Positions 17,690 through 25,092 of a stretch of 64,000 nucleotides of DNA are shown piece after piece (the stretch's first letter is position 1; the number at the start of each line of letters is the position of its first letter). The notes below the pieces were generated by a model. That model searched no databases, had not been told where the DNA came from, and saw only the letters and a program-made list of their open reading frames with translations. The position numbers and the translations under genes are program-made. Origin of the DNA: Actinomycetota bacterium (lineage in GTDB: Bacteria > Actinomycetota > Acidimicrobiia > Acidimicrobiales > Iamiaceae); NCBI GenBank assembly GCA_019639075.1, contig JAHBSO010000010.1:54890-118889 (forward strand), read 5' to 3'.

Positions 17690-19087
17690 TCAGCCCGCGG
17701 TGGCCGTGCCCCGGTCGACGGCGACCTCGTGCACCGTCCACGGCTGGGCCAGGCCCTTCAGCTCCACCGATCGGCCCTCGGAGAAGAGGAGGTCACCGGC
17801 CGAGTCGACGAGATCCTTCGTCAGCGCCGACACCACGACCTCGCCCGGACCGGCGACCCCCGCGATGCGGGAGGCGGCGATGACGTTGCGGCCGTAGACG
17901 TCGCCGTCCTGGCGGACCACCTCGCCGGTGTGGAGACCGATCCGCAGCGGCACCGCGGCCCCGTCGCGGACCTCCAACCCCGCCAGCACCGCCTGACGCG
18001 CGCTCGGGAACACGACCAGGTAGCCGTCGCCGTTGCCCTTCACGACGGTGCCGCCCCGGGCGCCGACCGCGGCGCGCAGCGTGCGATCGTGGGCCGCCAC
18101 CACGTTCGACCACCGCTGGTCCCCCATGGCCTCCACCGATGCCGTCGAGTCGACGATGTCGGTGAACATGATCGTCAGCGTCCCCTCGGGCAGGTCGACG
18201 CCGGGTCCCTCGGGTGCACGGGTCGATGGGACCGCCACCTCGTCGAGCGCGCTGGCGACCGCCCGCAGCGTGTCCGACGCCTCGCGCCCCGGCGTCGAAG
18301 GCTGCGCCGTCGAGCGTTCGGACTTGGAGCGTTCGGACTTCGCGCGATCGGCCTTCGAGCGCTTGGTGCGGACGTCGACGCCGCCCCACAGACCCGAGGC
18401 GTGGACCCGGATCGTCGGCGCTCCGGGCAGGACCCCGTCGAGCCGGGTGCGGTTGCTGGCGCCGCCCATGAGCACGAACCCGTCGAGCTCGACCGGGATC
18501 CCCTCGGGGACGATCACCGTGACCCCGCCCATCACGGCGGTGGCGTGGATGTCGACGACGGCGGTCTCGATGAGCGCGTGGCGGAGGTCGACGGTCGCCG
18601 ATCCCCAGAACGCGAACGCCCGGACCACGGGCGCGACCCGCCAGCGGCCACGGGTGTGGGAACCGCTCATGATCGCGACGACGCTCGACCGGGCTCCCGT
18701 CGGCGACGGTCGGATGGCATCCGGTGCGACGGCCCGATCGGTGTCCCGGTCCGTGGTCGGGGTGGCCGCGTCGGCGAGGGAGCCGGGGGCCGATCCGGGG
18801 AGGTCGGCCACGACCGGCCGGAGCTCCGATGCGGTGGTCGCCCGCAGCGCGGCGTCCACGCGCTCGGCGAACTCGTCCAGGGTCAGGTGCCCCGACCCCA
18901 CGGCGAGCCGCAGGCGGTCGACCACCTCCTGGCGCTCGCGGTCACCGATCCGCAGCTCACCCGGCGTCGGCGCCGGCGATCCGTCGACCGCGGCCGACGA
19001 CTCGGTCACGACGGCCGGGACCTCGACGCGCTCGGCGGCGCGCTGCACGGCCCGACCGCCGTTCCCCGAAGGCTGGTCCCCGGCCAT
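17690..19087 (-). CDS. DUF1707 / LiaF-like / class III nucleotide cyclase fusion
   Basis: A 465-residue soluble fusion of three modules. Residues about 44-96 (ELRIGDRERQEVVDRLRLAV to SELRPVVADL) are a DUF1707 domain. About 130-235 (VVAIMSGSHTRGRW, SATVDLRHALIET, ATAVMGGVTVIVPEG, VLMGGASN) match the C-terminal LiaF/cell-wall-stress beta domain. After a Ser/Lys-rich linker, residues 303-460 form a class III adenylate/guanylate cyclase domain with FTDIVDST (Asp310), VKGNGDGYLVVFPSA and IGLHTGEVVRQDGDVYGRNV. The transition-state Asn of the common VN-AAR signature reads as Ile (NVIAASRI), while Arg is kept. The combination suggests envelope-stress sensing linked to cyclic-nucleotide output. Confidence 0.85.
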   Translation of the reverse strand: MAGDQPSGNGGRAVQRAAERVEVPAVVTESSAAVDGSPAPTPGELRIGDRERQEVVDRLRLAVGSGHLTLDEFAERVDAALRATTASELRPVVADLPGSAPGSLADAATPTTDRDTDRAVAPDAIRPSPTGARSSVVAIMSGSHTRGRWRVAPVVRAFAFWGSATVDLRHALIETAVVDIHATAVMGGVTVIVPEGIPVELDGFVLMGGASNRTRLDGVLPGAPTIRVHASGLWGGVDVRTKRSKADRAKSERSKSERSTAQPSTPGREASDTLRAVASALDEVAVPSTRAPEGPGVDLPEGTLTIMFTDIVDSTASVEAMGDQRWSNVVAAHDRTLRAAVGARGGTVVKGNGDGYLVVFPSARQAVLAGLEVRDGAAVPLRIGLHTGEVVRQDGDVYGRNVIAASRIAGVAGPGEVVVSALTKDLVDSAGDLLFSEGRSVELKGLAQPWTVHEVAVDRGTATAG

Positions 19088-19214
19088 GGGGGGATCTTCG
19101 CGCCGTCGATCGCTGGACGTCGGATCGGTGGCCCACGTCACGTCGAGGCCGACGGGCGAGCGACGACGGCCAACGTCGGAGCGACAACGGGAGGGACAGA
19201 ACGTGCACGGAATA

Positions 19215-19239
19215 GTTGTTTGTGCAATCATGTTGTTTG
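19215..19239 (+). promoter_or_regulatory. AT-rich control region before pirin with two GTTGTTTG repeats
   Basis: GTTGTTTG occurs at 19215-19222 and 19232-19239 (17 bases apart, same face of the helix within error) in the only clearly AT-rich stretch of the neighbourhood. It probably holds the pirin promoter and a regulator site; the regulator is unknown. Confidence 0.4.
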
Positions 19240-19286
19240 ATGTGACCGGGGCCACCCGATCACCAGCTTCCGAAAGAGCGAGCACC

Positions 19287-20249
19287 ATGCCTGCCGTCAC
19301 CGCCGACACCCTCACCCTCCCCCGCCTGGACGAGCCCCTCGACGGCGCCGTCGACCGGCCGGTGCGCTCGGTCACCACCGCGCCCCGGGGCTTCGAGGGC
19401 GAGGGGTTCCCCGTCCGGCGGGCCTTCGCCGGCGTTTCGATGGCGGACCTCGACCCGTTCATCCACATGGACCAGATGGGCGAGATCGAGTACGGCCCGG
19501 GCGAGCCCAAGGGCACCCCCTGGCACCCGCACCGCGGCTTCGAGACGGTCACCTACATGCTCGACGGCCTCCTCCTCCACCAGGACAGCCACGGCGGCGG
19601 CGGCACCATCAGCGACGGTGCCACCCAGTGGATGACCGCCGGTTCCGGTCTCCTGCACATCGAGACGCCGCCCGAGTGGCTCGTCGAGAAGGGCGGGCTC
19701 TTCCACGGCATCCAGCTGTGGGTCAACCTTCCGGCCGAGGACAAGATGATCAGCCCGAACTACCAGGGCCTCGAGGCCGACGACGTCGCCCTCGTCTCCT
19801 CGCCCGACGGCGGCGCGCTCGTGCGCCTCATCGCCGGCGACCTCGGTGGTCACACCGGCCCGGGCAGCACCCACTCACCGATCACGATGCTGCACGCCAC
19901 CCTGTCGCCCGGCGCCCGGCTGCGCCTGCCGTGGGACTCGTCATTCAACGGGCTCGTCTACGGGTTGAGCGGCGCAGGCTCGGTCGGCGCCGAGGGCCGG
20001 CCGATCGAGATGGGCCAGCTCGCGATCACCGGTCCCGGCGACGCGATCACGATCACCGGTGGCCCGTCGCCCGACTCGCGGACCGACGCGTTCGACGTGC
20101 TGGTGCTCGGCGGCCGCCCGATCGGCGAGCCGGTGGCGCACTACGGCCCGTTCGTGATGAACACGCAGGCCGAGCTGCGCCAGGCGATGGCCGACTACGA
20201 GGCCGGTCGCCTCGGCGTCATCCCGCCCGGCGCCATCGGCATCCGCTGA
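19287..20249 (+). CDS. Pirin family bicupin protein
   Basis: A 320-residue bicupin. The N-terminal cupin carries the metal-binding set WHPHRGFETVTYML (His80, His82) and SGLLHIETPPEW (His and Glu), as in pirins that bind iron and act as quercetinase or redox-linked regulators. The C-terminal cupin (HATLSPGARLRLPWDSSFNGLVYGLSG) lacks metal ligands, which is normal. The ATG at 19287 gives the usual RPVRSVTTAPRGFEGEGFPVRRAF beginning. Divergent from the cyclase fusion; it faces the MFS exporter across a long repeat structure. Confidence 0.92.
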   Translation: MPAVTADTLTLPRLDEPLDGAVDRPVRSVTTAPRGFEGEGFPVRRAFAGVSMADLDPFIHMDQMGEIEYGPGEPKGTPWHPHRGFETVTYMLDGLLLHQDSHGGGGTISDGATQWMTAGSGLLHIETPPEWLVEKGGLFHGIQLWVNLPAEDKMISPNYQGLEADDVALVSSPDGGALVRLIAGDLGGHTGPGSTHSPITMLHATLSPGARLRLPWDSSFNGLVYGLSGAGSVGAEGRPIEMGQLAITGPGDAITITGGPSPDSRTDAFDVLVLGGRPIGEPVAHYGPFVMNTQAELRQAMADYEAGRLGVIPPGAIGIR

Positions 20250-20301
20250 CGCCGAACCCCGCGAACCAGACGCCCACCCCCTCGAACCAGACCCCCACCC
20301 C

Positions 20302-20350
20302 GAACTGGCGTAGGTCCTGGTGGACAGACCACCACGGCCTACGCCAGTTC
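20302..20350. terminator. Nested hairpin between convergent genes, candidate bidirectional terminator
   Basis: Arms GAACTGGCGTAGG (20302-20314) and CCTACGCCAGTTC (20338-20350) are perfect, with an inner TGGTGG/CCACCA stem around ACAGA. It lies between the ends of pirin and the MFS gene. No T-tract follows on either strand, so the terminator role is inferred from position. Confidence 0.5.
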
Positions 20351-20425
20351 GTCGGGGTGGGCGTCAGTTCGTCGGGGTCGGCGTCAGTTCGTCGGGGTCG
20401 GCGTCAGTTCGTCGGGGTCGGCGTC
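20346..20425. repeat. Four tandem 20-bp repeats at the MFS gene end
   Basis: Unit AGTTCGTCGGGGTCGGCGTC, four copies at 20346, 20366, 20386 and 20406 (first copy with one change). The last copy supplies the stop codon of the MFS gene. Imperfect reverse-complement units of similar length lie on the other side of the central hairpin at about 20252-20301, so the whole block is mirror-like. Confidence 0.9.
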
Positions 20426-22058
20426 AGTCGACGGGTGAGGCGGCGACCTGCACGTCGAGCTCGGGGTCGCCGGTCTCGGGGTGCGGCGGGAAGGGCTCGG
20501 ACGCGTGGTGGCGGGGCAGCAACCGGTACGCCATCACCGAGGCGAACGCGACCACCGCGGCGCCGAGCATCGCGGCCAGGCTCATGCCGCTGACGAACGC
20601 GTGCTTCGACGCGTCCAGCACCTCACCAGCGAGCTGCGACATCGACTCGGGCGCCCGGGTGGCGAACTCGACCGCGCCCGGCAGACCCGACTCGACCACC
20701 GCTCGGCCCGTGGGGTCGGGGATCCGGGCGGCGATCGAGGAGATGTCGTTCGCGTACACCGAGGTCACGACCGACCCCAGGATGGCGACGCCGAGCGCGC
20801 CGCCCAGCTCGCGGGTCGTGTCGTTCATCGCGGAACCGACGCCCGCCCGGTTGAGCGGCACCGACGCCATGATCAACGTGGTGAGCGGCGTCATGGTCAA
20901 CGCCATGCCGAGGGCGAGCGGCACGACCGACACGTAGATGAACGCGAGCGGCGAGTCGATCTGCATCTGCGAGAAGACGGCGAGGCCGATCCCGGTGGAC
21001 AGCAGGCCGGAGGCGACCACCCGGTTGACCCCGAAGCGGGCGACGAGCTTCGGCGCTCGCGGCGCCACCGTCATCATGATCAGCGCCATCGGGAGCTGCA
21101 GGAGCCCGGACTTCAGCGGGGAGTAGCCGAGCACGAGCTGGAAGTACTGGGCGACGAGGAAGAACGTGCCGAACATGGCGAAGAAGGTGAGCGTCATGCC
21201 CCCGGACGCCACGCTGAAGCGGCGATCGCGGAACAGGTGCAGGTCGAGCATCGGGTTCTCGGTGGTGCGCTCCCGCCAGATGAAGAGCACGAGGGCGACC
21301 GCGGAGACGGCGAACACGCCGAGGGTCTCCGCCGACACCCACCCCTTGTGGGGGCCTTCGATGATCCCGTAGACGAGCGAGACGAGGGCGACGATCGACA
21401 GCCCGGCACCGGGCAGGTCGAGCGGCTGCTCCTCGGGGTCCTTCGACCTCGGCACGATCATGGCGCCGGCGACCAGCGCGATCAGGATGATCGGCACGTT
21501 GATGCGGAACACCCAGCCCCAGTGGAAGTGCTCGAGGATGAACCCCGACGCGATCGGACCGAGCGCCGCGCCGCCACCGGAGATGCCGGCCCACGTGGCG
21601 ATGGCCTTCGGCCGCTCGTGGGCCGGGAACACGTTGGTGAGGATGGACAGCGTCGACGGCATGACGAACGCCGCGGCGACGCCCATGATCGCCCGACCGG
21701 CGATGACGGTGCCGGCGTTCGTGGCGACCGACGCCACCATGGCGCCGACGAGGAACGTGACCAGGCCGCCCTGGAGCGCACCCTTGCGACCGAACCGGTC
21801 GCCGAGCGTGCCGGCGGTGAAGAGCAGGCCGGCGAAGACGAGCGAGTAGGCGTCGACCATCCACTGCAACGAGGTGGTCGATGCGCCGAGCTCCTTGCCG
21901 AGCGTGGGGATGGCCACGTTCAGGCTGGTGTTGCCGACGATGACGATCATCAGGCTGGTGCACAGCACCGCGAGGATCGCCCAGCGGCGGTGGTAGACGT
22001 CGGGATCGATGCCCTCGTAGTCGATGGCCGCATCGGCGGCGGTGGCGTCCATGCTCAC
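20424..22058 (-). CDS. DHA2-family (14-TM) MFS drug exporter
   Basis: A proton-driven multidrug exporter of about 544 residues in the EmrB/QacA group. Signatures are NTSLNVAIPTLGKELGAS (motif of TM1), LQWMVDAYSLVFAGLLFTAGTLGDRFGRKG (motif A), RAIMGVAAAFVMPSTLSIL, and the motif C-like GISGGGAALGPIASGFILEH in TM5. About 14 hydrophobic segments are visible. The start is GTG 22058 or ATG 22052. Divergent from a TetR gene; a 20-base site is repeated in the promoter region, so the exporter is probably repressed by that TetR. Confidence 0.93.
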   Translation of the reverse strand: MSMDATAADAAIDYEGIDPDVYHRRWAILAVLCTSLMIVIVGNTSLNVAIPTLGKELGASTTSLQWMVDAYSLVFAGLLFTAGTLGDRFGRKGALQGGLVTFLVGAMVASVATNAGTVIAGRAIMGVAAAFVMPSTLSILTNVFPAHERPKAIATWAGISGGGAALGPIASGFILEHFHWGWVFRINVPIILIALVAGAMIVPRSKDPEEQPLDLPGAGLSIVALVSLVYGIIEGPHKGWVSAETLGVFAVSAVALVLFIWRERTTENPMLDLHLFRDRRFSVASGGMTLTFFAMFGTFFLVAQYFQLVLGYSPLKSGLLQLPMALIMMTVAPRAPKLVARFGVNRVVASGLLSTGIGLAVFSQMQIDSPLAFIYVSVVPLALGMALTMTPLTTLIMASVPLNRAGVGSAMNDTTRELGGALGVAILGSVVTSVYANDISSIAARIPDPTGRAVVESGLPGAVEFATRAPESMSQLAGEVLDASKHAFVSGMSLAAMLGAAVVAFASVMAYRLLPRHHASEPFPPHPETGDPELDVQVAASPVD

Positions 22059-22103
22059 GTCGTCCTCGTTCCTCTTCGGCCGCTACCGACCGTGCCCGGC
22101 AGG

Positions 22104-22123
22104 TTTCGCTACGGCTGCGGAGC
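22104..22123. promoter_or_regulatory. TetR operator copy 1, before the MFS gene
   Basis: TTTCGCTACGGCTGCGGAGC, identical at 18 of 20 bases to the copy at 22225-22244. It lies just after a TAGCGT box (minus strand, 22128-22133) of the exporter promoter, where a repressor would block transcription. Confidence 0.6.
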
Positions 22124-22224
22124 AGAACGCTAACGGCAGGAGTCGGAGCTCCGCACCATTTCACGCCGCATTCGTGCTGTGACTTGTGCCACCGCCCGCG
22201 TCCCGGTGCGGGACTCGCCCGTCG

Positions 22225-22244
22225 TTTCGCTACGGTTGTGGAGC
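22225..22244. promoter_or_regulatory. TetR operator copy 2, overlapping the tetR promoter and start
   Basis: TTTCGCTACGGTTGTGGAGC ends one base before the tetR ATG and contains its TACGGT -10 box (22231-22236). The CGCT/AGCG ends give partial dyad symmetry. Autorepression is expected. Confidence 0.6.
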
Positions 22245-22245
22245 G

Positions 22246-22833
22246 ATGGCACGTCCCCGAAGCGAAGCAGCGAACCGAGCCGCGATCGACGCCACCGTCG
22301 CGCTGCTCGTCGCCGAGGGCATCGAGGGCGTGTCCATGGAGGAGGTGTCGGCCCGCTCCGGCGTGGCCAAGAGCACGCTCTACCGTCACTTCGGTGGCCG
22401 CGAGGAGCTCATCGCCGCCGCCGCCCGCGTGTGCCAGGCCGAGTTCGCCACCCCCGACACCGGCTCGCTGGACGCCGACCTCCGCGCCGTGTTCGACGCG
22501 CACCAGGCGTCCTACGAGGAGGAGCGGCTCAACGACCTGCTCCCGATCCTGCTCGACGGCGCCCGGCGCGATCCCACCTTCGAGTCGCTGGTCGAGGAGC
22601 TCCTGGAGGAGCGGCGACGCCCGGTCCGAACCGTGATCCAGCTCGCCCAGCTCCGCGGTGAGGTCGCGGCCGACCTCGACCTCGACAGCGCGGTCGCCGT
22701 GGTCGTGGGTCCGTTCACGTACCGGAAGATGGTGCTGCGCCAGCCGGTCACGCCCGAGTTCGCCGAGCTGGTGCTGCAGAGCGCGGCCGCCGCGCTCCGG
22801 GCGACCGTCGACGGTCCCGTCCCGGCCGGCTGA
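22246..22833 (+). CDS. TetR family repressor of the adjacent exporter
   Basis: A 195-residue regulator. The N-terminal helix-turn-helix is AIDATVALLVAEGIEGVSMEEVSARSGVAKSTLYRHFGGREELIAAA; the C-terminal ligand-binding half is of ordinary TetR length with EEERLNDLLPILLDGARRDPTF. The ATG at 22246 is chosen over an in-frame upstream start because the upstream bases form the second operator copy. Its likely target is the divergent MFS exporter gene and itself. The inducer is unknown. Confidence 0.9.
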   Translation: MARPRSEAANRAAIDATVALLVAEGIEGVSMEEVSARSGVAKSTLYRHFGGREELIAAAARVCQAEFATPDTGSLDADLRAVFDAHQASYEEERLNDLLPILLDGARRDPTFESLVEELLEERRRPVRTVIQLAQLRGEVAADLDLDSAVAVVVGPFTYRKMVLRQPVTPEFAELVLQSAAAALRATVDGPVPAG

Positions 22834-22846
22834 CCACCCTGCTCGC

Positions 22847-22852
22847 TACCGT
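22847..22852 (+). promoter_or_regulatory. -10 box TACCGT for the aldo/keto reductase gene
   Basis: TACCGT 6 bases before the ATG at 22859, so the reductase seems to have its own leaderless promoter despite lying 25 bases after tetR. Confidence 0.45.
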
Positions 22853-22858
22853 GCGGGC

Positions 22859-23836
22859 ATGACCATCACCCACGACCTGCCCGGCGGACCGACGATCCCG
22901 GCGCTCGGCGTCGGCACGTGGGCGTGGGGCGACCGCGCCACCTGGGGCATGGGTGGCTACGACGCCACCCTCACCGAGGCGACCATCCGCGAGGCGTGGG
23001 AGGCATCGATCGATGCCGGCGCCACGTTCTTCGACACCGCCGAGGTGTACGGCGACGGCGAGTCCGAGCGCATCATCGGTCGGCTCCTCGCCGGCGACCC
23101 CGACCGCGCCGCCGAGGTGGTGCTGGCCACCAAGTTCATGCCGATGCCCTGGAAGCTCGACGTGGTGGGCGCGCTCCGCCGCTCGTTGGAGGCGTCGCTC
23201 GGCCGGCTCGGCGTCGCCTCGGTCGGGCTGTACCAGATCCACGGACCCATCAGCCTCCGCGGCCACGGCCACCTCGCCGACGCCCTGGCCGCGGTCCACG
23301 CCGACGGGCTGGTGCAGGCCGTCGGCGTGTCCAACTACTCCGCCAGGGAGATGCGCTCGATCGCCGCCAAGCTGGCCGAGCGCGGGGTCCCGCTGGCCAC
23401 GAACCAGATCGAGTTCTCGCTGCTGCGCCGCCGGCCCGAGACCGGCGGGCTGCTGGCCACGTGCCGCGAGCTCGGCGTCATCCCGCTCGCCTACTCCCCC
23501 ATCGGTCAGGGGCGGCTCACCGGAAAGTACGACGCGTCCAACCCCCCGCCCAAGGGCCGGTCGTTCTCGGACCACCCCATGGCGGAGGTCGACGCGGTCG
23601 TCCGGGTGCTGCGCGACATCGGCGAGGCCCACGACCGCACGCCGTCGCAGGTCGCGCTCCAGTGGATCATCGCCAAGGGCGCGGTGCCGATCCCCGGCGC
23701 GAAGAACCGCGAGCAGGCCGAGCAGAACGCCGGTGGCATGGGGTGGTCGCTCTCGGAGGGCGAGGTCGCCCGGCTGGACACGGTCGCGCTCGAAGGCACC
23801 AACGACCTCCGCAACCGCTTCTGGCAGCACGGCTGA
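22859..23836 (+). CDS. Aldo/keto reductase
   Basis: NADPH-dependent oxidoreductase of 325 residues with the TIM-barrel signatures of the family. The catalytic tetrad is visible as Asp and Tyr in FFDTAEVYGDGESE, Lys in LATKFMP and His in YQIHGP; cofactor-binding text near the end is PIPGAKNREQAEQN. It looks closest to the plant-auxin-repressed/AKR11-13 type enzymes that take small aldehydes. It follows tetR in the same direction. Confidence 0.92.
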   Translation: MTITHDLPGGPTIPALGVGTWAWGDRATWGMGGYDATLTEATIREAWEASIDAGATFFDTAEVYGDGESERIIGRLLAGDPDRAAEVVLATKFMPMPWKLDVVGALRRSLEASLGRLGVASVGLYQIHGPISLRGHGHLADALAAVHADGLVQAVGVSNYSAREMRSIAAKLAERGVPLATNQIEFSLLRRRPETGGLLATCRELGVIPLAYSPIGQGRLTGKYDASNPPPKGRSFSDHPMAEVDAVVRVLRDIGEAHDRTPSQVALQWIIAKGAVPIPGAKNREQAEQNAGGMGWSLSEGEVARLDTVALEGTNDLRNRFWQHG

Positions 23837-23838
23837 GG

Positions 23839-23957
23839 CCTTTCGACTCGCTCCGCGGATCCTGAGCGAGCGAAGCGAGTCGAAGGGCGCTCGAGGAACA
23901 GAGGGGTCGCAGCCTCGCTCGTTGAGCGGAGCGAGCGCAGCGAGCGGAGTCGAAACG
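23839..23957. repeat. Dispersed repeat cluster in both orientations between convergent genes
   Basis: A forward element CCTTTCGACTCGCTCCGCGG at 23839 followed by reverse elements (GAGCGAGCGAAGCGAGTCGA and GAGCGGAGCGAGCGCAGCGA). It fills the gap between the ends of the aldo/keto reductase and dioxygenase genes and could fold into several hairpins. Confidence 0.85.
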
Positions 23958-23959
23958 CT

Positions 23960-24862
23960 TCAGACGCCGATGTTGAGCGTGCCGGTGAGCCCCGAGGAGA
24001 TGTCGCCGGTGATCGTCGTCATCTGGCTGGAGTAGCCGTCGCGGAAGATGCCGTCCTGGTCGATCGGCGTCCGGGGGAAGTTGGTGGCGCTCTGCTCGTA
24101 GCCGGTGGTGGCGTAGACCTCCTCGCAGGAGTCCGACGGCATGGCGAGCTGGCTGGTCACCAACTTGTTGCTGGCCGAGGTGGCGTCGTCGACCGACGGG
24201 TACACCTCGAAGTGCATGTGCGGGTAGCGGCCCATGTAGGCCCCCGGGAAGATCGTGGTGAAGGACAGGTTGCCCTCGTCGTCGGACACCTGGACACCGC
24301 GCAGGTAGTTCTCGTTCGTCGCTCCGTTGGAGTACATCGAGTACAGGCCGTCGGCGGTGCAGTGCCACAGGTAGACCGCGGCCCCGGCGAGGGGGCCACC
24401 ACCGCCGGCGACATCGATGAGCTTCAGGTTCATGGTCAGTTCCACCCCGTCGACGGTGGTGGTGGAGTCACCGAAGCTGCTGCGGATGTCCTGGCGGACG
24501 ACACCGGACTGCTCGAGCACGTCGGGGCCGTTCGAGCCGTCGCCCGGGTAGGGGCCGGCGGTCTCCTCGGGGATCTCGGTGGTGCCGTCGCTCGAGGTCG
24601 AGCTGGCGGTGGTGTCCGAACCGGAGCTGGTGTCGCTCGAGCTCGTCGACCCGCTCGCCGCGGCGGCCGTGGTGCTGGAGCTGTCGGAGCTGGACGAGCC
24701 GCAGGCGGCGAGGCCGGCGGCGAGGGCGCCCCCGGCCAGCATCCCGAGCGCTCGGCGACGGCCGAGGAAGCGGGGGAGGTCACGGGCCATGCCACCGAAG
24801 TCGTCGTGGTCGTCCTCGTGCTCGTCGGTCACGTGGGGGGCGGGGGTCTGGGTCGGGTCCAT
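23960..24862 (-). CDS. Tat-type lipoprotein, intradiol ring-cleavage dioxygenase-like
   Basis: A 300-residue exported protein. Residues about 30-55 hold GRRRALGMLAGGALAAGLAACG, a Tat-like twin-arginine signal followed by the lipobox LAAC; a Ser/Thr-rich linker of some 45 residues follows. The C-terminal 190 residues are an intradiol dioxygenase domain: VYLWHCTADGLYSMYSNG with the first Tyr ligand, then FPGAYMGRYPHMHFEVY with Tyr and the two His. All four non-haem Fe(III) ligands therefore look present. Extracytoplasmic members of this family are poorly characterised; catechol-like substrates are possible. AGGAGGAAC lies before the ATG at 24862. Confidence 0.88.
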   Translation of the reverse strand: MDPTQTPAPHVTDEHEDDHDDFGGMARDLPRFLGRRRALGMLAGGALAAGLAACGSSSSDSSSTTAAAASGSTSSSDTSSGSDTTASSTSSDGTTEIPEETAGPYPGDGSNGPDVLEQSGVVRQDIRSSFGDSTTTVDGVELTMNLKLIDVAGGGGPLAGAAVYLWHCTADGLYSMYSNGATNENYLRGVQVSDDEGNLSFTTIFPGAYMGRYPHMHFEVYPSVDDATSASNKLVTSQLAMPSDSCEEVYATTGYEQSATNFPRTPIDQDGIFRDGYSSQMTTITGDISSGLTGTLNIGV

Positions 24863-24978
24863 GGTTGTGTTCCTCCTGGTTCGGTCACCACCTTCGCCCG
24901 TCACGCTCCGACCGTGCTCAACGTTGCCTGAGAACTTCCTGAGGACGAGACCCCAGATCGGAGCGCCCGTGGACCCTA

Positions 24979-25026
24979 TTTCCCCTGTGGTCCTGCACCC
25001 GGGACCGTGCAGGACCACAGGGGAAA
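24979..25026. repeat. Long hairpin repeat, copy 2 (perfect 20-bp stem)
   Basis: TTTCCCCTGTGGTCCTGCAC at 24979-24998 and its exact reverse complement at 25007-25026, with an 8-base loop. It lies between the divergent starts of the dioxygenase and reductase-like genes. Same family as 11178-11225. Confidence 0.92.
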
Positions 25027-25079
25027 CGCCGGCGGTGGCGCGCAGACGAGACCGTGAGCGCGGGGATCTGACGCGGGGT

Positions 25080-25085
25080 TAGGTT
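25080..25085 (+). promoter_or_regulatory. -10 box TAGGTT for the reductase-like gene
   Basis: TAGGTT 7 bases before the ATG at 25093; leaderless spacing. Confidence 0.5.
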
Positions 25086-25092
25086 CCGGCGG

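Noticed and set aside
20346..20425. Tandem 20-bp repeats as a CRISPR array
   Set aside because: Units are directly adjacent without spacers and no cas gene is present.
24863..25018. Upstream extension of the dioxygenase gene through the hairpin
   Set aside because: The extension would translate the palindrome; the ATG at 24862 has a good ribosome site and gives a normal Tat/lipoprotein start region.
24979..25026. Hairpin as a Rho-independent terminator
   Set aside because: It lies between two divergent gene starts and has no T-tract; the repeat-family explanation fits both copies better.
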